Source: Micromonospora avicenniae
GTDB lineage: Bacteria > Actinomycetota > Actinomycetes > Mycobacteriales > Micromonosporaceae
Direction: 5' to 3'
DNA length: 64,000 nucleotides
Assembly (NCBI RefSeq): GCF_900156065.1
Contig: NZ_FTNF01000014.1
Span: 62,001-126,000, forward strand
Shown: positions 15,732-24,290 of the stretch, one piece after another
Layout: each line of letters starts with the position of its first letter
Numbering within the stretch: position 1 is the first letter of the stretch
The notes under the pieces: generated by a model
What the model was told of the DNA's origin: nothing
Seen by the model: only the letters and a program-made list of their open reading frames with translations
The model's database searches: none
Made by a program: the position numbers and the translations under genes

Positions 15732-17024
15732 ATGCCCGACAGCGGTTACCCCTGGCCAATCGAGACGACCCGGCTGGACAACGGCCTGCGCGTGGTGGTG
15801 AGCGAGGACCGCACCGCGCCGGCGGTGGCGGTGAATCTGTGGTACGACGTCGGTTCCCGGCACGAGCCGCGGGGGCAGACCGGCTTCGCCCACCTCTTCG
15901 AGCACCTGATGTTCGAGGGCTCGCTGAATGTCGCGAAGACCGAGCACATGAAGCTCATCCAGGGCTCCGGCGGGTCGCTCAACGCCACCACCAACCCCGA
16001 TCGCACGAACTACTTCGAGACGGTCCCGGCCGAGCACCTCGAGCTGGCGCTCTGGTTGGAGGCGGACCGGATGGGCGGCCTGGTTCCGGCGCTGACCCAG
16101 GAGACGCTGGACAACCAGCGTGAGGTGGTCAAGAACGAGCGGCGCCAGCGCTACGAGAACGTGCCGTACGGCGACGCCTGGCTGCGGCTCCTGCCGCTGC
16201 TCTACCCGCCGGGGCACCCGTACCACCACGCGACGATCGGCTCCATGGCCGATCTGAACGCCGCCGACCTGGCCACGTTCCAGGCGTTCCATCGGACGTA
16301 CTACGCGCCGAACAACGCCGTGCTCACCGTGGTCGGCGACGCCACCGCCGCCGAGGTCTTCAAGCTTGCCGAGAAGTACTTCGGTGTCATCCCGCCGCTG
16401 GCGGACATCCCGGCCGCGCCGGACGGCCGGACGGTGGCGGCCACCGGGCGGCCCGCCACGGAGACGGTGGTCGCCGACGTGCCGGCCCCGCGGGTGTACG
16501 TGGCGCACCGTACCCACCCGTTCGGCAGTGCCGGGTACGACGTGGTCACCGTGCTGGCCACCGTGCTCGGCAGCGGCCGGGGCAGTCGCCTCTACCAGCG
16601 GCTCGCGGACGGCGAGCGGCTCGCCCAGCCGGACCTGGTCGGCGCGTACGGGGTGGACCTGGCGCACGCTCCGGCGCCGCTGATCGCGACCGCGACCGCC
16701 CGCCCCGGGGTGAGCGCCGAGCACCTGGCCGCCGGGCTGCACGCGGTCATGGACGAGCTGGCCACCGTGCCGGTCACCGCCACCGAGCTGGATCGGGCCA
16801 AGGCACTGCTCAGCACCGCCTGGTGGCGGCAGATGTCGACGGTGGACGGACGGGCGGACACGCTCGGCCGGTACGCCACCCAGCTCGGTGACCCGGCGAA
16901 GGCCGCTGAGCGCCTGCCGGCGTGGCTGGCGGTGACCGCCGAGCAGATCGCCGAGGCCGCCGCGGAGGTGCTCGCCGCGGACGACCGGGTGACCCTGACC
17001 TACCTCGCCGAGGAGAAGCCATGA
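15732..17024 (+). CDS. M16 family zinc peptidase, catalytic partner
   Basis: This 430-residue M16B peptidase has the inverted zinc motif H54-LFE-H58 (GFAHLFEHLMFEGS) with a downstream glutamate in NQREVVKNERRQRYEN. The protein comprises the usual pair of roughly 210-residue halves. Bacterial M16B enzymes work as heterodimers of a zinc subunit and an R/Y-motif subunit; the latter is encoded by the next gene, which overlaps by 4 bases (ATGA). The start has TAGCGT at 15720-15725, 6 bases upstream, so the message is probably leaderless. No signal peptide is seen; substrates are probably cytoplasmic peptides. Confidence 0.93.
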   Translation: MPDSGYPWPIETTRLDNGLRVVVSEDRTAPAVAVNLWYDVGSRHEPRGQTGFAHLFEHLMFEGSLNVAKTEHMKLIQGSGGSLNATTNPDRTNYFETVPAEHLELALWLEADRMGGLVPALTQETLDNQREVVKNERRQRYENVPYGDAWLRLLPLLYPPGHPYHHATIGSMADLNAADLATFQAFHRTYYAPNNAVLTVVGDATAAEVFKLAEKYFGVIPPLADIPAAPDGRTVAATGRPATETVVADVPAPRVYVAHRTHPFGSAGYDVVTVLATVLGSGRGSRLYQRLADGERLAQPDLVGAYGVDLAHAPAPLIATATARPGVSAEHLAAGLHAVMDELATVPVTATELDRAKALLSTAWWRQMSTVDGRADTLGRYATQLGDPAKAAERLPAWLAVTAEQIAEAAAEVLAADDRVTLTYLAEEKP

Positions 17025-18358
17025 CGCTGATCGCCACGCGCCCCGGCCCGGGCGCCGCCCGCCCGTACCGGTTCCCGCCGGTCGTCCGCCGCGCCGTGGC
17101 CGGCGGTCAGGTGGTCGCCGCGCACCTGCCCGGGCAGAACCTCGCCGTCGCGCTGCTGCTGCTCGATGCCGGCGCCGAGCGGGAGCCGCTCGGCAGGGAA
17201 GGGCTCGGCGCGGTGCTCGCCAAGGCGCTGGAGGAGGGCACCGCCCAGCGGGACGCGGCCGCGTACGCGCTCGCCGTCGAGGGGCTGGGCACCGAACTGG
17301 TGACCGGGCTGGACTGGGACTCGTTCCAGGTCAGCGTGCAGGTGCCGGTGGACCGGCTGACCGCCGCCGTGGAGCTGCTCGCCGAGGCCGTGCGTACGCC
17401 CCGGCTCGACCCCGCGGACGTGGCGCGGGTACGCGACGACGAAGCCACCGCGCTGCGAATGGACTGGGCCAACCCGGGGCCGCGGGCGGACGCGGCGCTG
17501 CGCGCCGACCTGTTCGGCGCGCAGAACCGCTGGGGCCGCCCGATGTACGGCGACCCGGACTCGGTCGCCGGCCTGGACGTCGAGGACATCCGGGTCTTCC
17601 ACTCGGAGTGGTTCATCCGGCCCGGCACTCTGATCGTCGCCGGTGACCTGGACCGGATCGACCTGGACACGCTCGCCGCGGCCGCGTTCGCCGGCGCCGG
17701 CGGCGGCCCGATCGAGCGGGGCGGTCCGGTCGAGACGCCGTTGCGGGAGGGGCGCCGGATCATCCTGGTGGACCGGCCCGGCTCGGTGCAGTCCACGCTG
17801 CGGCTGGGACATCCGGCCCCGCACCGCGCCCACCCCGACCACGTGCCGATGGCGCTGGCCGGCACCATCCTCGGTGGCGCCTTCACGTCGCGGCTGAACC
17901 ACCTGATCCGCGAGGTGCGTGGCTACACATACGGAATCCGGGGCGACTTCGCCTCGTCGCGGCGGTTCGGGCGGTTCGGGGTCAGCTCCGGCGTGCAGAC
18001 CGCGGTGACCGCGCCGGCGCTTGTCGAGGCGGTCGGCGAGATCTCCCGCACGCGCAGCGGTGGGGTGACCGAGGAGGAGTTGGCTGTGGCCCGCTCCTGG
18101 CGGGCCGGGCAGTTGTCGGTGGAGTTGCAGTCTCCGCGGGCGATCGCCTCGGCGCTGACCACGCTGGTGGTGCACGACCTGCCGGACGACTACCACGCCC
18201 GGCTGCGTGAGGCCCTGCTCTCCGGCGACGTCGACCAGGTGAACGCCGCCGCCGCCACGCACCTGCACCCCGACTCGCTCACCCTGGTCGTGGAGGGTGA
18301 CGCCGCGATGATCCGCGACGACCTCGCCGCCACCCACCTGGCCGAAATCATCTCCTGA
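17021..18358 (+). CDS. M16 family peptidase, non-catalytic partner
   Basis: This 445-residue protein is homologous to the previous one but lacks the HxxEH zinc motif (the equivalent region reads EGLGAVLAKALEEGT). It carries the conserved REVRGYTYGIRGDF segment that binds substrate in the active subunit's groove. It is therefore the R/Y-motif partner of the M16 heterodimer. The ATG overlaps the stop of the zinc subunit gene, giving equimolar coupled synthesis. A large hairpin (18377-18438) follows its stop. Confidence 0.9.
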   Translation: MTLIATRPGPGAARPYRFPPVVRRAVAGGQVVAAHLPGQNLAVALLLLDAGAEREPLGREGLGAVLAKALEEGTAQRDAAAYALAVEGLGTELVTGLDWDSFQVSVQVPVDRLTAAVELLAEAVRTPRLDPADVARVRDDEATALRMDWANPGPRADAALRADLFGAQNRWGRPMYGDPDSVAGLDVEDIRVFHSEWFIRPGTLIVAGDLDRIDLDTLAAAAFAGAGGGPIERGGPVETPLREGRRIILVDRPGSVQSTLRLGHPAPHRAHPDHVPMALAGTILGGAFTSRLNHLIREVRGYTYGIRGDFASSRRFGRFGVSSGVQTAVTAPALVEAVGEISRTRSGGVTEEELAVARSWRAGQLSVELQSPRAIASALTTLVVHDLPDDYHARLREALLSGDVDQVNAAAATHLHPDSLTLVVEGDAAMIRDDLAATHLAEIIS

Positions 18359-18376
18359 CACCCCGCCCGACCTAGC

Positions 18377-18438
18377 GGCACTTCCACGGAAAGAGTGGCC
18401 ATTTCCCGCCGGGAGGCCACTCTTTCCGTGAAAGTGGC
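18377..18438. repeat. Long hairpin repeat after the M16 pair
   Basis: A 24-base arm (18377-18400) pairs with 18415-18438, with a 16-base-pair uninterrupted stem core and minor mismatches at the base, around a 14-base loop. It lies 18 bases after the M16 stop and probably terminates the operon. The arms (…ACGGAAAGAGTGGCC / GGCCACTCTTTCCGT…) are lower in GC than coding DNA and look like a mobile or dispersed repeat unit. Confidence 0.7.
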
Positions 18439-18540
18439 CCCTCGCGGGGTGGGTGGGGGTGGGGTGACGGAGTGTGATATCGGGCGCGGGGAGTGGGAAG
18501 GGTTCCCGTTCTGGTTGGTGCCCTCGGTAGCCTCGCGGGC

Positions 18541-19566
18541 ATGAGGATCGGCATTGTGGGGGCCACCGGCCAGGTCGGTGGCGTGATGCGGCAGGTGCTG
18601 GCGGAACGCGAGTTCCCGGCGGAGCAGTTGCGGTTGTTCGCCTCGGCGCGGTCCGCCGGCCGTACCCTGCCCTGGCGGGACGAGGAGATCACCGTCGAGG
18701 ACGCGGCCACAGCCGACTACTCCGGGCTGGACATCGTGCTCTTCTCGGCCGGCAAGTACACGTCGATCGAGCTCGCGCCCCGGGTCGCCGAGGCCGGCGC
18801 CGTGGTGATCGACAATTCCTCGGCGTTCCGCATGGACCCGGACGTGCCGCTGGTCGTCGCCGAGGTGAACCCGCACGCCGCCGCCGTACGCCCGAAGGGC
18901 ATCATCGCCAATCCGAACTGCACCACGATGGCCGCCGTGCCGGCGCTGCGTCCACTGCACGCCGAGGCGGGGCTGGTCAGCCTGGTCGTGTCGACGTACC
19001 AGGCGGTCTCCGGTGCCGGCCTGGCCGGCGTCGCCGAACTGGACGAGCAGGTCCGCAAGGTCGCCGAGCACGCTGCCGGCCTCGCGTTCGACGGGGCGGC
19101 CGTCGAGTTCCCCGCGCCGCGTTCGTTCGCCGAGCCCATCGCCTACAACGTGCTCCCGCTCGCCGGCGCGATCGTCGACGACGGCTCCTTCGAGACCGAG
19201 GAGGAGCAGAAGCTGCGCAACGAGAGCCGCAAGATTCTGGAGATTCCGGACCTCAAGGTCTCCGGCACCTGCGTGCGGGTGCCGGTCTTCACCGGTCACT
19301 CGCTCCAGATGAACGCCCGGTTCGCCCGCCCGATCAGTCCGCAGCGGGCCCGGGAACTGCTCGCCGACGCCCCCGGTGTGGCGCTGACCGACGTGCCCAC
19401 TCCGCTGCGGGCCGCCGGCCGGGACCCGGTCTACGTGGGGCGGATCCGGGCCGACGAGACGGTCGAGAACGGCCTGGCGCTGTTCTGCTCGAACGACAAT
19501 CTCCGCAAGGGCGCCGCGCTCAACGCCGTGCAGGTCGCCGAGCTGCTGCTCGCCGAGCGCCGCTGA
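18541..19566 (+). CDS. asd: Aspartate-semialdehyde dehydrogenase
   Basis: This 341-residue enzyme reduces aspartyl phosphate to aspartate semialdehyde in the lysine, threonine, methionine and diaminopimelate pathways. It has the NADP motif GIVGATGQVGG at 4-14, SSAFRMDPDVPLVVAEVN, the catalytic C127 (IANPNCTTM) and H253 (TGHSLQMNARF). TAGCCT at 18528-18533 lies exactly 7 bases before the ATG, so the transcript is probably leaderless. No aspartokinase gene is adjacent upstream, although lysC-asd pairs are common in the phylum. Confidence 0.96.
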   Translation: MRIGIVGATGQVGGVMRQVLAEREFPAEQLRLFASARSAGRTLPWRDEEITVEDAATADYSGLDIVLFSAGKYTSIELAPRVAEAGAVVIDNSSAFRMDPDVPLVVAEVNPHAAAVRPKGIIANPNCTTMAAVPALRPLHAEAGLVSLVVSTYQAVSGAGLAGVAELDEQVRKVAEHAAGLAFDGAAVEFPAPRSFAEPIAYNVLPLAGAIVDDGSFETEEEQKLRNESRKILEIPDLKVSGTCVRVPVFTGHSLQMNARFARPISPQRARELLADAPGVALTDVPTPLRAAGRDPVYVGRIRADETVENGLALFCSNDNLRKGAALNAVQVAELLLAERR

Positions 19567-19778
19567 CCCGCCCACCGCCCACCGCCCGCCTGCCTGGCCC
19601 CTGGCCCCTGGCCTGGGCCGGGTTGGGCGGCGGTGGGCCCGTCGTGACTTCATCGAACCCGCGGTAACCCGTCCACCCGCCCGGCCCGACAGCACAGGAA
19701 GCCCGGTCGACCATCGCAGGCGACCGCTCCCGGACCATGCTTGGATGGAAACCCGACCAGGGCGAACTGGAGGAAACC

Positions 19779-20219
19779 GTGCCGGACGAGCGTACGCAGC
19801 AGGCGCTGATCGACCTGATCGCCGCGCGCCGGATGGGCGTGCTGGCGACCATCAAGCGGGACGGACGGCCGCAACTGTCCACCGTCATCTACTCGTTCGA
19901 CCGGGATCAGGGTTTGATCCGGGCCTCGGTGACCGATGATCGCGCGAAGACCGTCAACCTGCGGCGCGACCCGCGAGCCACCTTCCACGTGAGCAGCGAG
20001 GACGGCTGGGCGTACGCGGTGGCCGAGGCGCGTGCCGAGCTGACCCCGATCGCCGCCGCCCCCGACGACGCCACGGTCGAGGAGCTGATCGAGGTCTACC
20101 GGTCGTTGCAGGGCGAGCATCCCGACTGGGACGACTACCGGCGGGCGATGGTCGCCGACCGTCGTCTGGTGCTGCGTCTGCACGTCGAGCGTGTCTACGG
20201 CCTCCCGCCGCGCAGCTGA
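19779..20219 (+). CDS. PPOX-class F420-dependent oxidoreductase-like protein
   Basis: This 146-residue flavin/deazaflavin-binding split-barrel protein has RRMGVLATIKRDGRPQLSTVIYSF at about 17-40 and TDDRAKTVNLRRDPRATFHV at about 52-71, typical of the PPOX class F420-dependent family. These enzymes use F420 or flavin to reduce small molecules or bind biliverdin-like ligands; the substrate is unknown. GTG at 19779 is chosen for the GGAGG site 5 bases upstream. It is monocistronic. Confidence 0.85.
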   Translation: MPDERTQQALIDLIAARRMGVLATIKRDGRPQLSTVIYSFDRDQGLIRASVTDDRAKTVNLRRDPRATFHVSSEDGWAYAVAEARAELTPIAAAPDDATVEELIEVYRSLQGEHPDWDDYRRAMVADRRLVLRLHVERVYGLPPRS

Positions 20220-20353
20220 CCCCGCGCCGCTACGGCCCGGGCAATGGCCGTGGGGGTGTTCGGCGTGGCCGCCTTCGGGCCGCCCGGCCCGCGGGCGTTA
20301 CCCCGGTGGGAGCGGCGGGTAGACCGCCGGTGCCGACACCGAGAGGGGGCACC

Positions 20354-20770
20354 GTGACAACGGTCGGAGAGTTCATGACGACCCGGTTGGTGACGATGGA
20401 CGGCAGCGACACGCTCACCGCCGCGGCGCAGGAGATGCGTGACATGGCGATCGGCGACGTGGTGGTCACCGATGGCGACAACGTGGTTGGCATCGTGACG
20501 GATCGTGACATTACGGTTCGTGCCGTGGCGGAGAACATGAACCCCGCCACCACCCGGCTCAACGAGATCACCACCAAGGACGTGATCACGGTGAGCCAGT
20601 ACGACGACGCGGTCTCCGCCGCGGACCTGATGCGTACCTACGCGGTGCGACGACTGCCGGTCGTCCAGGACGGGCGCCTCGTCGGCCTCGTCTCGATGGG
20701 CGACCTGGCTGTGGAGCGTGAGCCCCAGTCGGTGCTCGCCGACATCAGCGCCGACGATCCGAACAACTGA
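20354..20770 (+). CDS. CBS-domain pair protein
   Basis: This 138-residue protein consists of two CBS domains (about 5-60 and 70-125): TVGEFMTTRLVTMDGSDTL, then GDNVVGIVTDRDITVRAVAE, and TTKDVITVSQYDDAVSAADLM, then DGRLVGLVSMGDLAVE. Stand-alone CBS pairs bind adenosine nucleotides and signal energy state. GTG at 20354 is supported by an AGGGGG site. It is monocistronic, followed by a strong terminator. Confidence 0.9.
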   Translation: MTTVGEFMTTRLVTMDGSDTLTAAAQEMRDMAIGDVVVTDGDNVVGIVTDRDITVRAVAENMNPATTRLNEITTKDVITVSQYDDAVSAADLMRTYAVRRLPVVQDGRLVGLVSMGDLAVEREPQSVLADISADDPNN

Positions 20771-21085
20771 CGTCCGCCGCGGGCGTGCGCCGGCTCCCCG
20801 AGGATTCGGGGGGCCGGCGCGTCGCGTCCGTCCAGTGCGGAGGGTATCCGGCTGCCCGGCCCGACCCGGCGGTCCGCGTACGTCGACGGCTTCACCCGCT
20901 GCGGCCGCGGTGACCGTCTCCGCTCGCCGGCAGCACGTGGCCGGCCGCGGGCTCACCCGATCCGGGCGAGGTTGACGGCTCGCCGGACGGGCACCCGTGC
21001 TCGGACGCCGAACGGCCGACCGGAGGACGGCGACACCCCGGCCGGGCGGCCGCCGGGCGTGACGGACCGTGCGAGGAGGGGACCC
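20771..21085. other. Intergenic region between CBS and SCP2 genes
   Basis: Apart from the terminator at 20787-20820, these 315 bases show no supported gene or repeat. The ribosome binding site of the SCP2-domain gene (GGAGGGG) is at the right end. Confidence 0.5.
20787..20820 (+). terminator. Terminator of the CBS-domain gene
   Basis: A 15-base arm (20787-20801) pairs with 20806-20820 around a GGAT loop, with one T-G wobble. It lies 17 bases after the CBS gene stop. Confidence 0.8.
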
Positions 21086-21454
21086 TTGGACGCCACCACG
21101 AGATTCTTCGAGGAGATCGATCGGCGAGAGTACGAGCCGAGGCTCGCCAAGACCGCCGGCACCATGCGGGTGGACCTGCAGGAGGGGCCGCACACCATGC
21201 ACTGGTTCCTCAGGATCGACCACGGCCGGATCTCGGTGAGCCGGGAGAACCAGGAGGCCGACACGGTGATCGGCACCAGCCCCGGGCTGTTCGAGGACAT
21301 CGCGGCCGGACGCGAACACGGGATCGCGGCGGTCCTGCGGGGCGACATGACCGTGGCCGGCGATCCACGCCTGTTCGTGCAGGTCGAGCGGACCTTCCCC
21401 GGGAACCCGGACGCCCGTGGGCCGCGCCGTAAGTTCGGGCAGGAGGTGCGGTGA
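21086..21454 (+). CDS. SCP2-like sterol-binding-fold protein
   Basis: This 122-residue protein fits the SCP2 fold: AGTMRVDLQEGPHTMHWFLRIDHGRISVS, then ADTVIGTSPGLFEDIAAGRE and AAVLRGDMTVAGDPRLFVQVERTF. Such proteins bind hydrophobic ligands. TTG at 21086 is preferred because GGAGGGG lies 5 bases upstream; a GTG at 21059 is an alternative. Its stop overlaps the ATG of the glycogen-debranching-type gene by one base, so the two are translationally coupled, an unusual partnership. Confidence 0.72.
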   Translation: MDATTRFFEEIDRREYEPRLAKTAGTMRVDLQEGPHTMHWFLRIDHGRISVSRENQEADTVIGTSPGLFEDIAAGREHGIAAVLRGDMTVAGDPRLFVQVERTFPGNPDARGPRRKFGQEVR

Positions 21455-23514
21455 TGGCTTCGACCAACACGATCCGGATCCTGGACGGCAACACCTTCGT
21501 GGTCTCCGAGGACACGGGGGACATCGAGGCGACGCCGAGCGAGCCCACCGGGCTCTTCTCGCTCGACACCCGGTTCCTGTCGAAGTGGGTGCTGACCATC
21601 AACGGTGAGCGCCTCAACGCCCTCTCGTTCGACGACCTCCAGTACTACGAGGCACGGTTCTTCCTGGTGCCGGGCATGGCCACCCACTACATCGACGCCA
21701 AGCTGTCGGTCATCCGGGAACGGGCGGTGGGTGGCAGCTTCCGCGAGCAGCTCGTCATCCTCAACCATGACGAGAAGCCCGTCGACCTGGAGATCCGGAT
21801 CGACGCCGGCTCCGACTTCGCCGATCTGTTCCAGGTCAAGGACGAGATCTTGAACAAGAAGGGCGAGATCTACAGCGAGGTCGAGGCCAACTGCCTGCGG
21901 CTGGGCTACCGTCGCGGCAACTTCGTACGGGAGACCTCGATCGTCTCCTCCGCACCGGCCCGGTACGACCGGGACGGGTTCGCCTTCTCCATCCACCTGG
22001 AACCGAACGAGCAGTGGAACACCCGCATCGACGTGGAGACCATCGCCGTCGGACCGGGCGGGCGGGACCTGCGGCTCGGCGTGGGCACCCGCAACGTCGA
22101 GCGGCTGGCGCTCCAGCACGACCTGGAGAAGTGGATAGCTGACGCGCCCAAGCTCAACAGCCAGCACGAGGCCCTCGCCGAGACGTACCAGCGCAGCCTG
22201 GTCGACCTGGCGGCGCTGCGCTTCTCGCCGCTGTCCCTGGGCGGGGCGACCCTCCCCGCCGCCGGACTGCCGTGGTTCATGACCATGTTCGGGCGGGACA
22301 GCATCCTGACCTGCCTGCAGACGTTGCCGTTCACACCGGCACTGTCGAAGACGACGCTGCGGATCCTGGCGTCGCTGCAGGGCACCCGCTTCGACGACTT
22401 CCGCGACGAGGATCCCGGCCGGATCCTGCACGAGATGCGGTACGGCGAGACGGCCGCCTTCGAGGAGCAGCCGCACTCGCCGTACTACGGCTCGGTGGAC
22501 GCCACGCCGCTGTTCCTGATCCTGCTCGACGAGTACGAGCGGTGGTCCGGGGACGTCGCGCTGGTCAAGGAGTTGGAGCAGGAGTCCCGGGCCGCCCTGC
22601 GCTGGATCGACGAGTACGCGGACCTGGTCGGCACCGGCTACATCTGGTACGAGCGGCGCAACACCGACACCGGCCTGGAGAACCAGTGCTGGAAGGACTC
22701 CTGGGACTCGATCTCCTATTCGGACGGCAAACTGCCGCCGTTCCCCCGGGCGACCTGCGAGGTGCAGGGGTACGCGTACGACGCGAAGACGCGTGCAGCC
22801 CGCCTGGCCCGGGAGTTCTGGGGCGACCCGGCGTACGCGGACCAGCTCGAGCAGGAGGCGGCGAAGCTGAAGGAGCGGTTCAACCGTGACTTCTGGGTGG
22901 AGGACGGCGAGTACTTCGCCCTCGCGCTCGACCCCGACGGACGCCAGTGCGACGTGCTGAGTTCGAACATCGGCCACCTGCTGTGGAGCGGAATCGTCTC
23001 CCACGAGCGGGCCGAGAAGATCGCCCAGCACCTGGTCGGTCCGCGGCTCTTCTCCGGCTGGGGTGTGCGTACCCTCGCCGAGGGGGAGATCCGCTACAAC
23101 CCGATCGGCTACCACAACGGCACGATCTGGCCGTTCGACAACTCGTTCATCGCCTGGGGGCTGCGCCGGTACGGCTTCCCGGAGGAGGCGGCCGTCATCG
23201 CCAGCGGGATCCTGGACGCGGCGACGTACTTCAGCGGCCGGCTCCCGGAGGCTTTCGGTGGCTACCAACGGGATCTGACCAAGTTCCCGGTGGAGTACCC
23301 GACGGCGTGCAGCCCGCAGGCGTGGTCGACCGGTACGCCGTTGCTGCTGCTGCGGACCATGCTCGGTCTGGAGCCGCACGAGGGACACCTGTCGGTGGAC
23401 CCGCGACTGCCGGTCGGCATGGGCCGGATCGAGGTGCTGGACATCCCGGGCCGCTGGGGCCGGGTGGACGCCTTCGCCCGGGGCCGGTTGGAGGTGCACA
23501 ACCTGGTCGACTGA
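21454..23514 (+). CDS. Amylo-alpha-1,6-glucosidase / glycogen debranching-type enzyme
   Basis: This 686-residue protein has an N-terminal debranching-enzyme beta-sandwich (about 5-215; NTFVVSEDTGDI, GLFSLDTRFLS) and a C-terminal (alpha/alpha)6 barrel (about 240-640) with GLPWFMTMFGRDSILT, NQCWKDSWDS, CEVQGYAYDA, and GYHNGTIWPFDNSFIAWGLRRYG. The acidic residues in GRDS, WKDSWDS and PEAFGG are typical of GH-type barrels acting on alpha-glucans or trehalose-like sugars. The substrate is likely an alpha-1,6-branched glucan but is not certain. The ATG with AGGAGG 7 bases upstream overlaps the SCP2-domain gene stop. Confidence 0.85.
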   Translation: MASTNTIRILDGNTFVVSEDTGDIEATPSEPTGLFSLDTRFLSKWVLTINGERLNALSFDDLQYYEARFFLVPGMATHYIDAKLSVIRERAVGGSFREQLVILNHDEKPVDLEIRIDAGSDFADLFQVKDEILNKKGEIYSEVEANCLRLGYRRGNFVRETSIVSSAPARYDRDGFAFSIHLEPNEQWNTRIDVETIAVGPGGRDLRLGVGTRNVERLALQHDLEKWIADAPKLNSQHEALAETYQRSLVDLAALRFSPLSLGGATLPAAGLPWFMTMFGRDSILTCLQTLPFTPALSKTTLRILASLQGTRFDDFRDEDPGRILHEMRYGETAAFEEQPHSPYYGSVDATPLFLILLDEYERWSGDVALVKELEQESRAALRWIDEYADLVGTGYIWYERRNTDTGLENQCWKDSWDSISYSDGKLPPFPRATCEVQGYAYDAKTRAARLAREFWGDPAYADQLEQEAAKLKERFNRDFWVEDGEYFALALDPDGRQCDVLSSNIGHLLWSGIVSHERAEKIAQHLVGPRLFSGWGVRTLAEGEIRYNPIGYHNGTIWPFDNSFIAWGLRRYGFPEEAAVIASGILDAATYFSGRLPEAFGGYQRDLTKFPVEYPTACSPQAWSTGTPLLLLRTMLGLEPHEGHLSVDPRLPVGMGRIEVLDIPGRWGRVDAFARGRLEVHNLVD

Positions 23515-23531
23515 GCTTTGGCGGTCGTACG

Positions 23532-23557
23532 CGGGCGGCGGTATGCGCCGCCGCCCG
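23532..23557 (+). terminator. Terminator of the debranching-type gene
   Basis: CGGGCGGCGG (23532-23541) pairs perfectly with 23548-23557 around a 6-base loop, 17 bases after the gene's stop. Confidence 0.7.
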
Positions 23558-23678
23558 GCATCCGACCCGGAACCCGAGGCGTCCGGCCAGCTACCTACCC
23601 TTGGTGTTGGCCGGATCGTTCCGCAGGTGGGCATGATGGTGTCTGCCGTTCCAGCCTCCACCAGGCCAGGATCGTCCC

Positions 23679-24287
23679 ATGAGCAGAGCAGCACTCGTCG
23701 TGATAGACGTCCAGGAGTCCTTCCGCCAGCGCCCCATCTGGGCGTACGGCTCGAACCCGGACATCGTCGGCCAGGTGGACCGCCTGGTGGATGCCGCCCG
23801 CGGTCGCGGTGACCTGGTGGTCTGGGTCCTGCATGCCGAGCCCGGCACCGGTGGGGTCTTCGACCCGGCCCTCGGACACGTGCGGCTGATCGACGGGCTG
23901 GCGCCCGGCGAGGGGGAGCCGACGCTGGTCAAGACCTCGCACAACGCCTTCACCACCACGAACCTCCAGCAGCTGCTCACGCTCGCCGGAGTCCGCGACG
24001 TCACCGTGTGCGGTATCCGTACGGAGCAGTGCGTCGAGACCACCACCCGGGTCGGTGCCGATCTCGGCTACCGGATGACGTTCGTGACCGACGCGACGAT
24101 GACGTTTCCGATTCCGCATCGGGACCTTCCGGAGACCGCCGGCCTGGCGGAGGTCCTCGCCGACCCGCGCACCCTGTCGAACGAGGAAATCGTCCGCCGC
24201 ACCGAGTACGCCCTGGCCGGGCGGTTCGCCACCGTGCGCACGGTGGACGAAGTGACCGGCGCGATCCCGGCCCGCCCGCGGAGCTGA
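23679..24287 (+). CDS. Isochorismatase-family cysteine hydrolase
   Basis: This 202-residue hydrolase has the catalytic triad D10 (VVIDVQ), K85 (TLVKTSHNAF) and C118 (GIRTEQCVETT), with the cis-peptide-forming segment before the cysteine. Related enzymes act on N-carbamoyl compounds, nicotinamide or isochorismate; the substrate is unknown. CAGGAT lies 6 bases before the ATG, suggesting a leaderless message. The next gene, a GlxA-type regulator, starts 3 bases after its stop, so the regulator may control this enzyme. Confidence 0.9.
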   Translation: MSRAALVVIDVQESFRQRPIWAYGSNPDIVGQVDRLVDAARGRGDLVVWVLHAEPGTGGVFDPALGHVRLIDGLAPGEGEPTLVKTSHNAFTTTNLQQLLTLAGVRDVTVCGIRTEQCVETTTRVGADLGYRMTFVTDATMTFPIPHRDLPETAGLAEVLADPRTLSNEEIVRRTEYALAGRFATVRTVDEVTGAIPARPRS

Positions 24288-24290
24288 CCG

